A stretch of DNA of 64,000 nt from NCBI GenBank assembly GCA_017549665.1, contig JAFYUD010000220.1:15814-79813 (forward strand), written 5' to 3'. A model generated the notes under the pieces. That model was not told where the DNA came from, made no database searches, and saw nothing but the letters and a program-made list of their open reading frames with translations. Positions 56,188 to 63,880 of this stretch are shown here, in pieces (within the stretch, counting starts at the first letter, position 1; each line of letters starts with the position of its first letter). This stretch comes from Clostridia bacterium (lineage in GTDB: Bacteria > Bacillota_A > Clostridia > Oscillospirales > Acutalibacteraceae). The position numbers were made by a program, and so were the translations under genes.

Positions 56188-56853
56188 ATGGTTTGTTTCA
56201 ATAATAACTGGGATAATATTCTTCAGGGTGAATTTGAAAAAGAATATTATCTGAAAATCAGAAGTTTTCTTGCAAAAGAATACAAAAATCCAGCATATCC
56301 AGTTTATCCTGATATGTATGACATATTTAACGCTCTGAAAATAACAGATTACAGAAAAGTAAAAGCTGTTATTCTCGGTCAGGACCCGTATCACGGTCCC
56401 GGTCAGGCTCATGGGCTATCATTTTCTGTAAAAGAAGGCATTCAGCCTCCCCCGTCACTTTTAAATATATTCAAAGAATATCAAGATGACCTCGGTTATC
56501 CGATTCCTAAAAGCGGTGACCTGACAAAATGGGCAGAAAATGGCGTATTACTTCTTAACACCGTGCTTACAGTCAGAGGAGGTCAGGCTGCCAGTCACAG
56601 AGGACTCGGTTGGGAAATATTTACTGACAGAGTTATTGAAATGCTAAATAAACGTGAGAAACCAATTGTGTTTATATTATGGGGACGATTTGCACGAGAT
56701 AAAAAAAAGCTCATCACAAATCCGAATCATTACGTTATTGAATCAGCACATCCCAGTCCGCTATCAGCTTATAACGGGTTTTTTGGCAGTAAACCGTTTT
56801 CCAAAGCAAATTATTACCTTCAGGATGACCCGATTGACTGGAGACTTGATTAA
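56188..56853 (+). CDS. ung: Uracil-DNA glycosylase, family 1
   Basis: 221 residues, removing uracil from DNA. The water-activating loop GQDPYHG (Asp66) and the [13 protein letters not shown] block (His188) are intact, with [17 protein letters not shown] between them. AGAAGG lies 8 bases before the ATG at 56188, so an in-frame ATG at 56158, inside the previous gene, is rejected. Confidence 0.96.
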   Translation: MVCFNNNWDNILQGEFEKEYYLKIRSFLAKEYKNPAYPVYPDMYDIFNALKITDYRKVKAVILGQDPYHGPGQAHGLSFSVKEGIQPPPSLLNIFKEYQDDLGYPIPKSGDLTKWAENGVLLLNTVLTVRGGQAASHRGLGWEIFTDRVIEMLNKREKPIVFILWGRFARDKKKLITNPNHYVIESAHPSPLSAYNGFFGSKPFSKANYYLQDDPIDWRLD

Positions 56854-56874
56854 AGATATACAGGAGAAAATCTT

Positions 56875-57696
56875 ATGATTAAAAAATTTATTTCCACTTC
56901 AATTATCATTGTTTTTCTTTTTACAATTACCGGTTGTTCAAATAACAAACAAAATATAATTAATGAAACAACCACACAATATGTTTCAGAAATAACAACT
57001 CAATTAGCACCTGAAATAACCACTTATTTTCAGATAGCTGAACAGACTACTATTAATCATATTTATGAAACTACAACAAATGTTGCATCTGAAATAACAT
57101 TAACCGACAATCAACTTATCGAAATGTATAAAAATGCTGCAACAAAAACACATTCATCAGCTAAATCAGTTCAGAAAATATCAATGAAAGATTTTCAGAT
57201 TGAAAACGGTGGTGCTATAAACAGCATTATGAAGATGTTTTTACCTGTAATTTCGAAAGTTGTTGAAAATAATTCAACTGAATTTAACGGTATAACAGGC
57301 GGTTATTCATCACTTACAATTGATGATGTATCAGATATTTCCTATACAAAAATAGGTGACAATATTAATATCAAGATGCAGCTGAAAGAACAAGTTGACA
57401 GTGGCTCATCTGATATAAATTCTGGTACTGTCGGACACGCAATTTCTGTAATCGGTGATTTAAGTTCTGTGTTTAGTCAGTTAAAAGATTCGGGTATTCC
57501 GATTTCTATCGAAAATAAAAATATTGAAATGACATATAAAAATGCCAAGGTTGATGTTACAATTGATACCCGGGGGAACATCATAACCGGTCTGTGGTGT
57601 TATGATGTCACACTTGATCTGAACAATTTTACTGTAGGAGGAACCGTTGTTCCAAAAGCATGTGTCATCATATGCAATGAAATAAGTGTTAATTAA
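56875..57696 (+). CDS. Putative lipoprotein with Thr-rich linker
   Basis: 273 residues. Lipoprotein signal MIKKFISTSIIIVFLFTITGC with Cys21 in a good ITGC lipobox. Residues about 25-75 are a Thr/Glu-rich linker with short irregular repeats (QYVSEITTQLAPEITT). The globular part (80-273) is beta-rich and ends in VDVTIDTRGNIITGLW; I do not recognise the family. GGAG precedes the ATG by 9 bases. Followed by a strong terminator. Confidence 0.78.
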   Translation: MIKKFISTSIIIVFLFTITGCSNNKQNIINETTTQYVSEITTQLAPEITTYFQIAEQTTINHIYETTTNVASEITLTDNQLIEMYKNAATKTHSSAKSVQKISMKDFQIENGGAINSIMKMFLPVISKVVENNSTEFNGITGGYSSLTIDDVSDISYTKIGDNINIKMQLKEQVDSGSSDINSGTVGHAISVIGDLSSVFSQLKDSGIPISIENKNIEMTYKNAKVDVTIDTRGNIITGLWCYDVTLDLNNFTVGGTVVPKACVIICNEISVN

Positions 57697-57700
57697 TAAA

Positions 57701-57734
57701 AAAAGAGTATTCTCAAACAGAATACTCTTTTTTT
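57701..57734 (+). terminator. Terminator of the lipoprotein gene
   Basis: A 12-bp stem (57701-57712 with 57720-57731) followed by a T run. Its GAGTATTC/GAATACTC core is also found in the hairpin behind tRNA-Leu at 58592-58629. Confidence 0.88.
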
Positions 57735-57766
57735 GGTGCGAGTGTTCATAACGGACTTATCTGTAA

Positions 57767-58366
57767 CTATAGCGAGTTTAAAACTTTTGAAATACCATCT
57801 GAAATCTGCACTATTGTAGCTTTGGTATCATTAAGAACGATGTTGTGTGTTTCAGATTTTAATCTGATGTTAAACGGACTGATAATTATGGTTACGGCTT
57901 CACGCTTATTGCGAAATACTACGCGGTATTTCGCAATAAACTTATTTCTGTTGATTCGCACAAAGCCAGACACGTTTTTCTTTGTTTCCGACTTTATTAG
58001 ACACCAAAAATCATCTAACCTTCCCGAAAAAGCGTTATATAGCAGCGACGCATATAAACTGTTATGTGTAAATATTTGATATAGCAGTTCTATTTTCGTT
58101 ATAGAAAAATCTGTGATAAGTGAACTAAGCAGAAACATCACATATCCAATAATACCATACCGACCGTTTCCTGTCACAAACAGAATTCCAGCCACTAGCA
58201 AAGCGCAATATTGAGCGGCAATAAACGCGACTCGTTCTCTTTTTGAGGTGTTGATCTGACCTTTGCGCCAAGCTTGCTCTCTTTCTTTGGCAGACCAAAT
58301 GGTATGATCCGCATATAACCGGTTTGTAATTTCGTAGTACTCTTTATAGAATGTGAATCTTTTCAT
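57767..58366 (-). CDS. Orphan membrane protein of unknown function
   Basis: 199 residues from the ATG at 58366, which follows AAGGTGGTGA; the longer in-frame start at 58459 lies upstream of the promoter. Two transmembrane helices (about 55-75 and 80-105) split a basic N-terminal part (KRFTFYKEYYEITNRLY) from a soluble C-terminal half that is beta-rich and ends KATIVQISDGISKVLNSL. I know no family. The gene has its own consensus promoter, a higher GC content than its neighbours, and lies between a terminator and tRNA-Leu, suggesting that it was acquired. Confidence 0.7.
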   Translation of the reverse strand: MKRFTFYKEYYEITNRLYADHTIWSAKEREQAWRKGQINTSKRERVAFIAAQYCALLVAGILFVTGNGRYGIIGYVMFLLSSLITDFSITKIELLYQIFTHNSLYASLLYNAFSGRLDDFWCLIKSETKKNVSGFVRINRNKFIAKYRVVFRNKREAVTIIISPFNIRLKSETHNIVLNDTKATIVQISDGISKVLNSL

Positions 58367-58388
58367 ACTGTTCACCACCTTTTCTATA

Positions 58389-58417
58389 ATTATACTATGT
58401 TCTATGGGGCAAGTCAA
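58389..58417 (-). promoter_or_regulatory. Promoter of the orphan membrane-protein gene
   Basis: Minus strand: TTGACT (58412-58417), a 17-bp spacer and TATAAT (58389-58394). Confidence 0.8.
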
Positions 58418-58509
58418 TATGGTCCTATGCAGTAACAAGCATTGAATTTGTGCATACAAATTCCACTTGTTAGGGGCAGCCCTAAAGCCCGTATGAATAT
58501 AACCGAAAC

Positions 58510-58538
58510 AAAAAGTCGCACTCCGAAAGGAATGCGAC
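58510..58538 (-). terminator. Second terminator downstream of tRNA-Leu
   Basis: Read on the minus strand: GTCGCATTCC, a TTTC loop and GGAGTGCGAC (58515-58538, G-U pair included), then T5. Confidence 0.72.
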
Positions 58539-58584
58539 GATACATAAAATTATATCAAACTATATATAAAACTCTATTTTAAGC

Positions 58585-58629
58585 AAAAAAATTGAGTATT
58601 CACAGGTCAAATCCCTTATGAATACTCAA
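58585..58629 (-). terminator. First terminator downstream of tRNA-Leu
   Basis: A 10-bp stem TTGAGTATTC/GAATACTCAA (58592-58601 with 58620-58629). On the minus strand it is followed by T7 and begins 2 bases after the tRNA CCA. Confidence 0.8.
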
Positions 58630-58631
58630 TA

Positions 58632-58718
58632 TGGTGCTGGTGACCGGACTTGAACCGGTACGGTGTTGCCACCGAGGGATTTTAAGTCCCTTGCGTCTGC
58701 CGATTTCGCCACACCAGC
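58632..58718 (-). tRNA. tRNA-Leu (anticodon UAA)
   Basis: 87 nt with encoded CCA. The acceptor stem pairs GCTGGTG with CACCAGC, the anticodon stem AGGGA/TCCCT holds CTTAAAA (anticodon TAA), and a class-II variable arm (CGGTGGCAACACCG) precedes the GGTTCAAGTCC T-arm. Confidence 0.96.
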
Positions 58719-58733
58719 TTTTTTACGCTGATA

Positions 58734-58762
58734 ATTATATAATAATTTTCAACAAATGTCAA
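58734..58762 (-). promoter_or_regulatory. tRNA-Leu promoter
   Basis: Minus strand: TTGACA (58757-58762), a 17-bp spacer and TATAAT (58734-58739), a full consensus promoter 16 bp before the tRNA. Confidence 0.85.
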
Positions 58763-58907
58763 TATCAAATTAATTATTTATGTTATAATAAATGCACGAT
58801 ATTTTGTGGTAAAATTTTATACATTGTCAATGTAAACAATATATATGTTGTTTATTGATTTTATTTAAAACAATTTGTGGAAAATTAAAGAATATTTAAA
58901 TTTAGTA
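58763..58907. other. AT-rich intergenic stretch without recognised feature
   Basis: Between the divergent tRNA-Leu and prs promoters. A TGTTATAAT box near 58779-58788 could be an extra plus-strand -10, but nothing else supports a gene or RNA. Confidence 0.4.
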
Positions 58908-58935
58908 TTGCAAAAATAATAAAAAAAAGTAAAAT
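58908..58935 (+). promoter_or_regulatory. prs promoter
   Basis: TTGCAA (58908-58913), a 16-bp spacer and TAAAAT (58930-58935). Confidence 0.5.
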
Positions 58936-58966
58936 ATATATATAAAGATTTTGGAGGTTTATTCAG

Positions 58967-60157
58967 ATGCCTGATTTAACACAAGAACTTACACAGATTC
59001 CTGTCGGCCCTCTCGGTATTATAGCTCTTCCCGGTTGTGAAGAACTTGCAAAGAAAGTTGATGATTATATCGTTGATTGGAGACGTCAGCAGATCAGTGA
59101 GCACAAAACAAGTATTGCCTTTTCAGGTTACCAGAAAGACAGCTATATTCTTGATGTCCGTTTCCACAGATTCGGTACAGGCGAAGGAAAGGCTGTTCTT
59201 CATGAGTCTGTCAGAGGTTATGATATTTATCTTGTTGTTGATGTATTCAACTATGGTGTAACACACAACTGTTATGGTATAGAAATGCCTACTTCTCCTG
59301 ACGAACATTATGCAAACCTCAAGAGAGCCATTGCTGCTTGTGCAGGTAAAGCTGAAAGAATCACTGTTATTATGCCTATGCTTTATGAAGGCAGACAACA
59401 CAAACGTTCAAGCCGTGAATCACTTGACTGTGCACTTGCACTTCAGGAGCTTTGTGACCTTATGGGTGTTGATAATATCATCACTTTTGATGCTCATGAT
59501 GCACGAGTTCAGAACGCAATTCCTCTTAAAGGTTTTGAAAATGTTCAGACTACATATCAGATGATCAAAGCTCTTGTCAGAAATGTAAAAGATTTTAAGA
59601 TTGATACAGACAATCTTATGATCATTTCTCCTGACGAAGGCGGACTTCAGAGATGTATATATTATTCATCAGTTCTCGGTGTTGAACTCGGTATGTTCTA
59701 TAAGAGAAGAGACTATTCTGTAGTTATCAATGGCAGAAACCCCATCATTGCACACGAATTCCTCGGTGATAATGTTGAAGGAAAAGATGTAATCGTTGTT
59801 GATGATATGATTTCTTCAGGCGACTCAATGCTTGAAGTTGCAACAAAGCTTAAAGATCTCAAAGCTAAGAGAATCTTTGTATGCTCAGCTTTCGGTCTTT
59901 TCTGCAACGGACTTGAAGCTTTTGATGAAGCTTATGAAAAAGGTCTTATTGACGGTGTATTTACAACAAACCTTGTTTATCAGACAAAAGAACTTCTCAG
60001 CCGTGACTGGTATTACAGTGTTGATATGTCAAAGTATGTTGCACTTCTTATTGACACTCTTAACAATGACAAGTCAATCAGTGAACTTCTCAATCCCGGT
60101 CTTCGTATTGAAAACTTTCTTAAAAAACACGGCTACACAGTAGTTCCTCATAATTAA
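58967..60157 (+). CDS. prs: Ribose-phosphate pyrophosphokinase (PRPP synthase), long form
   Basis: 396 residues, against about 315 for the usual enzyme. It makes PRPP from ribose 5-phosphate and ATP, feeding the pyr operon's PyrE, purine and His pathways. The phosphoribosyl loop DVIVVDDMISSGDSML is intact, as are the FDAHDARVQNAIP region and the MPMLYEGRQHKRSSRE flexible-loop block. The extra length lies in the N-terminal part (about residues 1-60) and near the C-terminus. GGAGG precedes the ATG by 9 bases. Higher GC and strong codon bias suggest high expression. Confidence 0.92.
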   Translation: MPDLTQELTQIPVGPLGIIALPGCEELAKKVDDYIVDWRRQQISEHKTSIAFSGYQKDSYILDVRFHRFGTGEGKAVLHESVRGYDIYLVVDVFNYGVTHNCYGIEMPTSPDEHYANLKRAIAACAGKAERITVIMPMLYEGRQHKRSSRESLDCALALQELCDLMGVDNIITFDAHDARVQNAIPLKGFENVQTTYQMIKALVRNVKDFKIDTDNLMIISPDEGGLQRCIYYSSVLGVELGMFYKRRDYSVVINGRNPIIAHEFLGDNVEGKDVIVVDDMISSGDSMLEVATKLKDLKAKRIFVCSAFGLFCNGLEAFDEAYEKGLIDGVFTTNLVYQTKELLSRDWYYSVDMSKYVALLIDTLNNDKSISELLNPGLRIENFLKKHGYTVVPHN

Positions 60158-60167
60158 CATATTAATC

Positions 60168-60197
60168 AGAACGGCAGAATTCTGTCGTTCTTTTTTT
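60168..60197 (+). terminator. prs terminator
   Basis: AGAACGGCAGAA/TTCTGTCGTTCT palindrome (60168-60191, one G-U) followed by T7. Confidence 0.85.
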
Positions 60198-60277
60198 GTC
60201 ATTATGTAAAAATTTATAATTTGAAATTTATTTAAAATAACAAAAATATTATTTTATGATGAAATAAGGGATATTTA

Positions 60278-60286
60278 TGTTATAAT
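60278..60286 (+). promoter_or_regulatory. Extended -10 promoter of the hydrolase gene
   Basis: TGTTATAAT (60278-60286), an extended -10 element with no good -35, 25 bp before the ATG. Confidence 0.5.
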
Positions 60287-60310
60287 ATAAAAAAGAAGGG
60301 AGATTCGGAT

Positions 60311-61246
60311 ATGATTACTAACAAAAAACAGATTATATTTTCATCAACTTCAGGACTTTCAGACATATTTGCTGAAGCTTACTACCCCGATGAAAATACA
60401 GTAAAAAAAGGTGTTATACAGATAGCTCACGGTATGGCAGAACATCACGAACGTTATGAAGATTTTATTGAATTTCTTATCAATAACGGTTTTGTGGTTT
60501 ATATAAATGATCATCTCGGACACGGAAAATCTGTAACAAGCAATAATGAACTTGGTTATTTCGGAAAAGAAACAGGTTACAAGTATCTTGTAAAAGATAT
60601 GAAAAAACTTTCAAAAATAGCAAAAGAAGAAAATCCCGATTTACCGTTTATTCTTTTCGGTCACAGTATGGGATCAATGCTTGCAAGACTTTATACAGAA
60701 AACTACGGCAATTTACTTGATGGTGTCATTTATTGCGGTACAACAGGTCCGTATTCTGCCGCAGGAATAGGTACAGCACTTACAAAAGCTATTTCAAAAC
60801 TCAAAGGAGACCATTATCGTTCCGAACTAATCAACAAACTTGCATTCGGTACATATAACAACAAATTCAAGCCTCAGAGAACTTCATTTGATTGGTTAAC
60901 AACAGATAATGATATAGTTGATAAATATATTGCAGACCCTTATTGCGGTTTTCTTTTTACAGCAAACGGTTACAGAGATCTTATGACATTAATTTCTGTT
61001 ATCAGTCGTCCTGATTGGTATACTTCAATTCCTTCTGATCTTCCGATTTATATAATATCAGGTAAAGATGATCCTGTAGGAGCATACGGAAAAGGAATTA
61101 CAACAGTTTATAACGGACTTTATGAATCAAAACACGATAAAGTTTCGATGAAATTATATGAAGGTATGAGACACGAGATTCTTAATGAACATGCAAAACA
61201 GGATGTTTATAACGACATTCTGACCTGGATAAGTTCTGTAATATAA
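60311..61246 (+). CDS. Alpha/beta hydrolase, monoacylglycerol-lipase-like
   Basis: 311 residues, cytoplasmic (no signal peptide). HGMAEHHERYEDF is the oxyanion region, DHLGHGKS the conserved turn, GHSMGSM the nucleophile elbow with Ser, GKDDPVG the Asp and GMRHEILNE the His, so the triad is complete. It belongs with bacterial monoacylglycerol lipases and lysophospholipases. Monocistronic with its own promoter and terminator. Confidence 0.9.
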   Translation: MITNKKQIIFSSTSGLSDIFAEAYYPDENTVKKGVIQIAHGMAEHHERYEDFIEFLINNGFVVYINDHLGHGKSVTSNNELGYFGKETGYKYLVKDMKKLSKIAKEENPDLPFILFGHSMGSMLARLYTENYGNLLDGVIYCGTTGPYSAAGIGTALTKAISKLKGDHYRSELINKLAFGTYNNKFKPQRTSFDWLTTDNDIVDKYIADPYCGFLFTANGYRDLMTLISVISRPDWYTSIPSDLPIYIISGKDDPVGAYGKGITTVYNGLYESKHDKVSMKLYEGMRHEILNEHAKQDVYNDILTWISSVI

Positions 61247-61250
61247 TTTT

Positions 61251-61283
61251 AAAGATGCAGAAGTTATTTCTGCATCTTTCTTT
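61251..61283. terminator. Bidirectional terminator between hydrolase and coat genes
   Basis: A 12-bp stem AAAGATGCAGAA/TTCTGCATCTTT (61251-61262 with 61268-61279), in the gap between converging genes. Confidence 0.8.
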
Positions 61284-61554
61284 ATAATGACTGAGCAATA
61301 TTACTGAACTTTGTATATGCAGTTGAAACTTTCTGTTTTTCTGCTTGCTCGGGAGTATACCAACCTCTTGTTTTCATCTGGTCATAAACTGATTGTTGTA
61401 TATTATGCTCTTCTCTGAGAATATTCATAAAATCGGTTCTTAATTTCTGATTTACACATTCATTTGTAAAGGTGTTATATGTGTCTGTAATAAGTTTCTG
61501 TGATGAAAGAATGTCTTCCATGATTTCTTTATCGGTTAATTGATGCTGTTTCAT
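61282..61554 (-). CDS. Spore coat protein, CotF family
   Basis: 90 residues, all-helical, with the CotF-type pattern DKEIMEDILSSQKLITDTYNTFTNEC and LRTDFMNILREEHNIQQSVYDQMKTRGWY near the C-terminus (ferritin-like fold). Structural protein of the spore coat. Six bases after the smaller coat gene, so co-transcribed. The promoter is not certain: GAATATAATT about 30 bp before the upstream gene could be a sporulation-sigma -10. Confidence 0.88.
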   Translation of the reverse strand: MKQHQLTDKEIMEDILSSQKLITDTYNTFTNECVNQKLRTDFMNILREEHNIQQSVYDQMKTRGWYTPEQAEKQKVSTAYTKFSNIAQSL

Positions 61555-61560
61555 ATTATA

Positions 61561-61749
61561 TTATCCTTTCAGGTGATTGAGAATTTTATCGTAGTGGTTT
61601 TTATGCTGAGCGGCAATCTGTTCACAAGTGTTTTTAAGTTGAGCATCCTGACACATTGTTGCATATCCTTTATATTTTTTAATAAGAAGTTGCTCATAAT
61701 TTAACTGGTCTTCAATTGCTGTAAGTTCTTTTACTGTCACATTTGTCAT
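61561..61749 (-). CDS. Small CotF-related spore coat protein
   Basis: 62 residues: VKELTAIEDQLNYEQLLIKKYKGYATMC and a second helix with EQIAAQHKNHYDKILNHL. This is the short CotF-like partner commonly encoded just ahead of a CotF gene in Clostridia; the two probably pair as a four-helix ferritin-like unit. AAAGGAGAG precedes the ATG. Confidence 0.85.
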   Translation of the reverse strand: MTNVTVKELTAIEDQLNYEQLLIKKYKGYATMCQDAQLKNTCEQIAAQHKNHYDKILNHLKG

Positions 61750-61843
61750 TTTCAGACTCTCCTTTTCTAATGTTCAATTATATTCTGTGTTTTCATCAGA
61801 GTCTTATACATTAAAAAAAATCAAAAAAATTATAAAAAAGCTC

Positions 61844-61872
61844 TTGACAAATAAATCTGATTGTAGTATATT
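61844..61872 (+). promoter_or_regulatory. tRNA-fMet promoter
   Basis: TTGACA (61844-61849), a 17-bp spacer and TATATT (61867-61872), 27 bp before the tRNA. Confidence 0.8.
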
Positions 61873-61898
61873 AATAAAGCACTCGAGAGAGTAAATAT

Positions 61899-61973
<75 letters not shown>

Positions 61974-61976
<3 letters not shown>

Positions 61977-62024
61977 TATCAGATAATCGTAACAGATTTT
62001 GTTACGATTATTTTTTATTATATC
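61974..62024 (+). repeat. Direct repeat, left copy (tRNA CCA end plus terminator)
   Basis: 51 bases beginning CCATATCAGATAATCGTAAC, starting exactly at the tRNA-fMet CCA and covering its terminator. The same 51 bases recur at 62958-63008 with one change (A62004 to G62988). Confidence 0.95.
61983..62016 (+). terminator. tRNA-fMet terminator
   Basis: A 12-bp stem ATAATCGTAACA/TGTTACGATTAT (61983-61994 with 62000-62011) and T6. Copied at 62967-63000, where a G-U pair keeps the stem. Confidence 0.9.
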
Positions 62025-62057
62025 TTCCCTATATCAGTAGTGTAAACTGATTTTAAT

Positions 62058-62154
62058 ATCGACTTTTTCTATGCAAATTTTTTCAGTTGGATTTAATAGA
62101 TATCCTAAGCCCAAAACAGCTTTCGTGGAGGACCTGAACTAAATAAAAGTCGAT
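62058..62154. repeat. 10-bp inverted repeat in the tRNA-fMet island
   Basis: ATCGACTTTT (62058-62067) and AAAAGTCGAT (62145-62154) face each other 77 bases apart, upstream of the island's only gene. No other feature is seen in 62025-62168. Confidence 0.55.
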
Positions 62155-62168
62155 TTCAGGCAATACTC

Positions 62169-62197
62169 TTGTAATATTGGCATCATTATGCTAAAAT
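62169..62197 (+). promoter_or_regulatory. Promoter of the island gene
   Basis: TTGTAA (62169-62174), a 17-bp spacer and TAAAAT (62192-62197). Confidence 0.6.
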
Positions 62198-62218
62198 AAT
62201 TTTGAGGAGGGACAATCT

Positions 62219-62932
62219 ATGAGTCGTTCCGTTTTTGAAAGATTACAACAGGATTTTATCAAGATTCGGCATTTATTTTCAGGTGATTGTAATGATAAGC
62301 TTTTGCTTGAAGAAACTGTGGCAGATATCAAAAAGATTCGTGCTAAAATCATTAAAAAAAACAATATCGAAGAAAAGCACTTAATTTTATACTGCATTGA
62401 TACTCTTCTAAAAATTATTAATGAAAATAACGAAAAAAAGATTTTTGCTTTTGCAGATACAATTCATAATATGCCGGAAATCTGTTTGGGAAAGCGCAAC
62501 ATCTATTCTTTTACTCAAGAAATTTTGGCATTTCAAAAAATATATGGTAAGGATTATTTTCCCACTTTTAAAAAGACAAAGCCAAAGTTTCAAAGAAAAG
62601 CCCCAAAAAACAAGCGGGAATTTTTTTCTGCAGAATCGGATGCAAGCTTCAAATATTTGCATCCAATAGGATATAAAATTCTATGCGGAATAGGCATAAT
62701 CGCCTTGCTACTCCCAATGGTTATATATCTCACATATACTCTTGCTATAAATCCGGCGCCAAATGAATGGACACTTATACTTGGGCAAGCAGGAACTTTC
62801 ATTATTGGTATAGGTTTGTTTAATATTGTTGCCGCTTGGATTCACCAATACTTAGGTCATTTTTTAACTTTCATATGCATTTTCGGCGGAGGTGTTCTTA
62901 CCGCACTTTCTTTGTTTTTACTATATTATTAG
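62219..62932 (+). CDS. Orphan membrane protein in a repeat-bounded island
   Basis: 237 residues. The N-terminal half (1-145) is soluble, helical and Lys-rich (DIKKIRAKIIKKNNIEEKH), with a basic Pro-containing linker (KTKPKFQRKAPKNKRE). The C-terminal half has three transmembrane helices, two of them Gly-rich (GQAGTFIIGIGLF and IFGGGVLTALSLF). I do not recognise the family. AGGAGGGA precedes the ATG by 8 bases. It is the only gene between the two 51-bp direct repeats, so it came in or can leave as a unit. No terminator of its own; the right repeat provides one. Confidence 0.78.
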   Translation: MSRSVFERLQQDFIKIRHLFSGDCNDKLLLEETVADIKKIRAKIIKKNNIEEKHLILYCIDTLLKIINENNEKKIFAFADTIHNMPEICLGKRNIYSFTQEILAFQKIYGKDYFPTFKKTKPKFQRKAPKNKREFFSAESDASFKYLHPIGYKILCGIGIIALLLPMVIYLTYTLAINPAPNEWTLILGQAGTFIIGIGLFNIVAAWIHQYLGHFLTFICIFGGGVLTALSLFLLYY

Positions 62933-62957
62933 TCGATATCTAAATCGGTGCAACTTG

Positions 62958-63008
62958 CCATATCAGATAATCGTAACAGATTTTGTTGCGATTATTTTTT
63001 ATTATATC
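62958..63008 (+). repeat. Direct repeat, right copy
   Basis: Matches 61974-62024 at 50 of 51 positions, 984 bp downstream. It starts at the same CCA, preceded here by unrelated sequence, as expected for an attachment-site core. Confidence 0.95.
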
Positions 63009-63188
63009 CTGTTGATGAGCTAAAATTATCAAAACATTTTTAAACCTAAAAAACGGTGGATCTGTGGATTTTGACTTGATGTCCGAAACTTTATTCACCT
63101 GGTCAAAGAAATGGATTTCATAACATAGGATATGTCATATTACACAAATTAGATTATATTTATTTGTGCACTTTGTTTGCTTTTAATC

Positions 63189-63216
63189 TTGAAAATTTTC
63201 TGAAATAAAGTATAAT
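63189..63216 (+). promoter_or_regulatory. Promoter of the YgjV-like gene
   Basis: TTGAAA (63189-63194), a 16-bp spacer and TATAAT (63211-63216). The preceding 63009-63188 shows no recognised feature. Confidence 0.65.
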
Positions 63217-63252
63217 ATCAAAAGTTGAAATAAATCAATTTCAGAGGTAATT

Positions 63253-63819
63253 ATGCAGGATATTATCATTTTATTCGGTCATCTTTTAGGCTTTGTATCA
63301 GTCGGATTATTTTTTTATTCATATCAACGTACAAAAAAGGATAAAATACTTATCATCCAGACTGTTGCAACAGCATTAAGTTGTATTCAGTATCTTCTTA
63401 TCGGAGCGTTTTCCGGATTTGCATTGAACATAGTTTGCATTATCCGTAATTTTGTTTATTATTTTAGAGATAAAAAGCAAATTAATGACTTGGTGTCTCC
63501 GATTGTACTTTCTGTTTGTATGGCTATAGTGAGTGTTTTTTCCTGGGAGGGATTACACTCCTCTCTGATTTCTCTTGGACTTGTTGTTAATACCATGTGT
63601 ATGGGAATGCTCAATTCCAATAATTTCCGTAAAACAATTTTGATCTCTTCATCATTAATTCTTATATATAATATATTTGCTTGCTCATACAGCGGAGTTT
63701 TGAGTGAATCTATATCATTGATTTCAGTAGTTATCGGAATTATCAGATATAACAAGCCTGCATTTGATAAATCAAAGTCTGTTGCTAAAATTAACTCTCA
63801 GTTGGCACCTACAACATAA
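63253..63819 (+). CDS. YgjV-family inner-membrane protein
   Basis: 188 residues with about six transmembrane helices. GFVSVGLFFYSYQRTKKDKILIIQ, then LSCIQYLLIGAFSGFALNIVCIIRNFVYY, match the YgjV (Imp-YgjV) pattern, a small membrane family of unknown function. AGAGGTAA precedes the ATG. Monocistronic. Confidence 0.82.
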   Translation: MQDIIILFGHLLGFVSVGLFFYSYQRTKKDKILIIQTVATALSCIQYLLIGAFSGFALNIVCIIRNFVYYFRDKKQINDLVSPIVLSVCMAIVSVFSWEGLHSSLISLGLVVNTMCMGMLNSNNFRKTILISSSLILIYNIFACSYSGVLSESISLISVVIGIIRYNKPAFDKSKSVAKINSQLAPTT

Positions 63820-63834
63820 ATTATACATTTAATA

Positions 63835-63864
63835 AGTCCCGAATCTAAATTCGGGACTATTTTT
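63835..63864 (+). terminator. Terminator of the YgjV-like gene
   Basis: AGTCCCGAAT, a CTAA loop and ATTCGGGACT (63835-63858), then a T-rich run. Confidence 0.85.
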
Positions 63865-63880
63865 ATGCCGAATAAAAAAA

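Noticed and set aside
57734..57765. tRNA 3'-end remnant (TGGTGCGAGTG) next to the lipoprotein terminator
   Set aside because: Only about 11 bases resemble a tRNA end and no T-arm pairs; kept only as supporting evidence for the possible island.
58631..58858. Plus-strand reading frame of 75 codons over tRNA-Leu
   Set aside because: It is antisense to a fully folded tRNA and its promoter.
61750..61800. Inverted repeat AGACTCT/AGAGTCT around the coat-gene ribosome binding site
   Set aside because: The only plausible -10 lies between the arms, so both arms would not be on the same transcript.
63009..63188. Possible RNA gene between the right repeat and the YgjV-like gene
   Set aside because: No strong stem, promoter-terminator pair or known motif was found.
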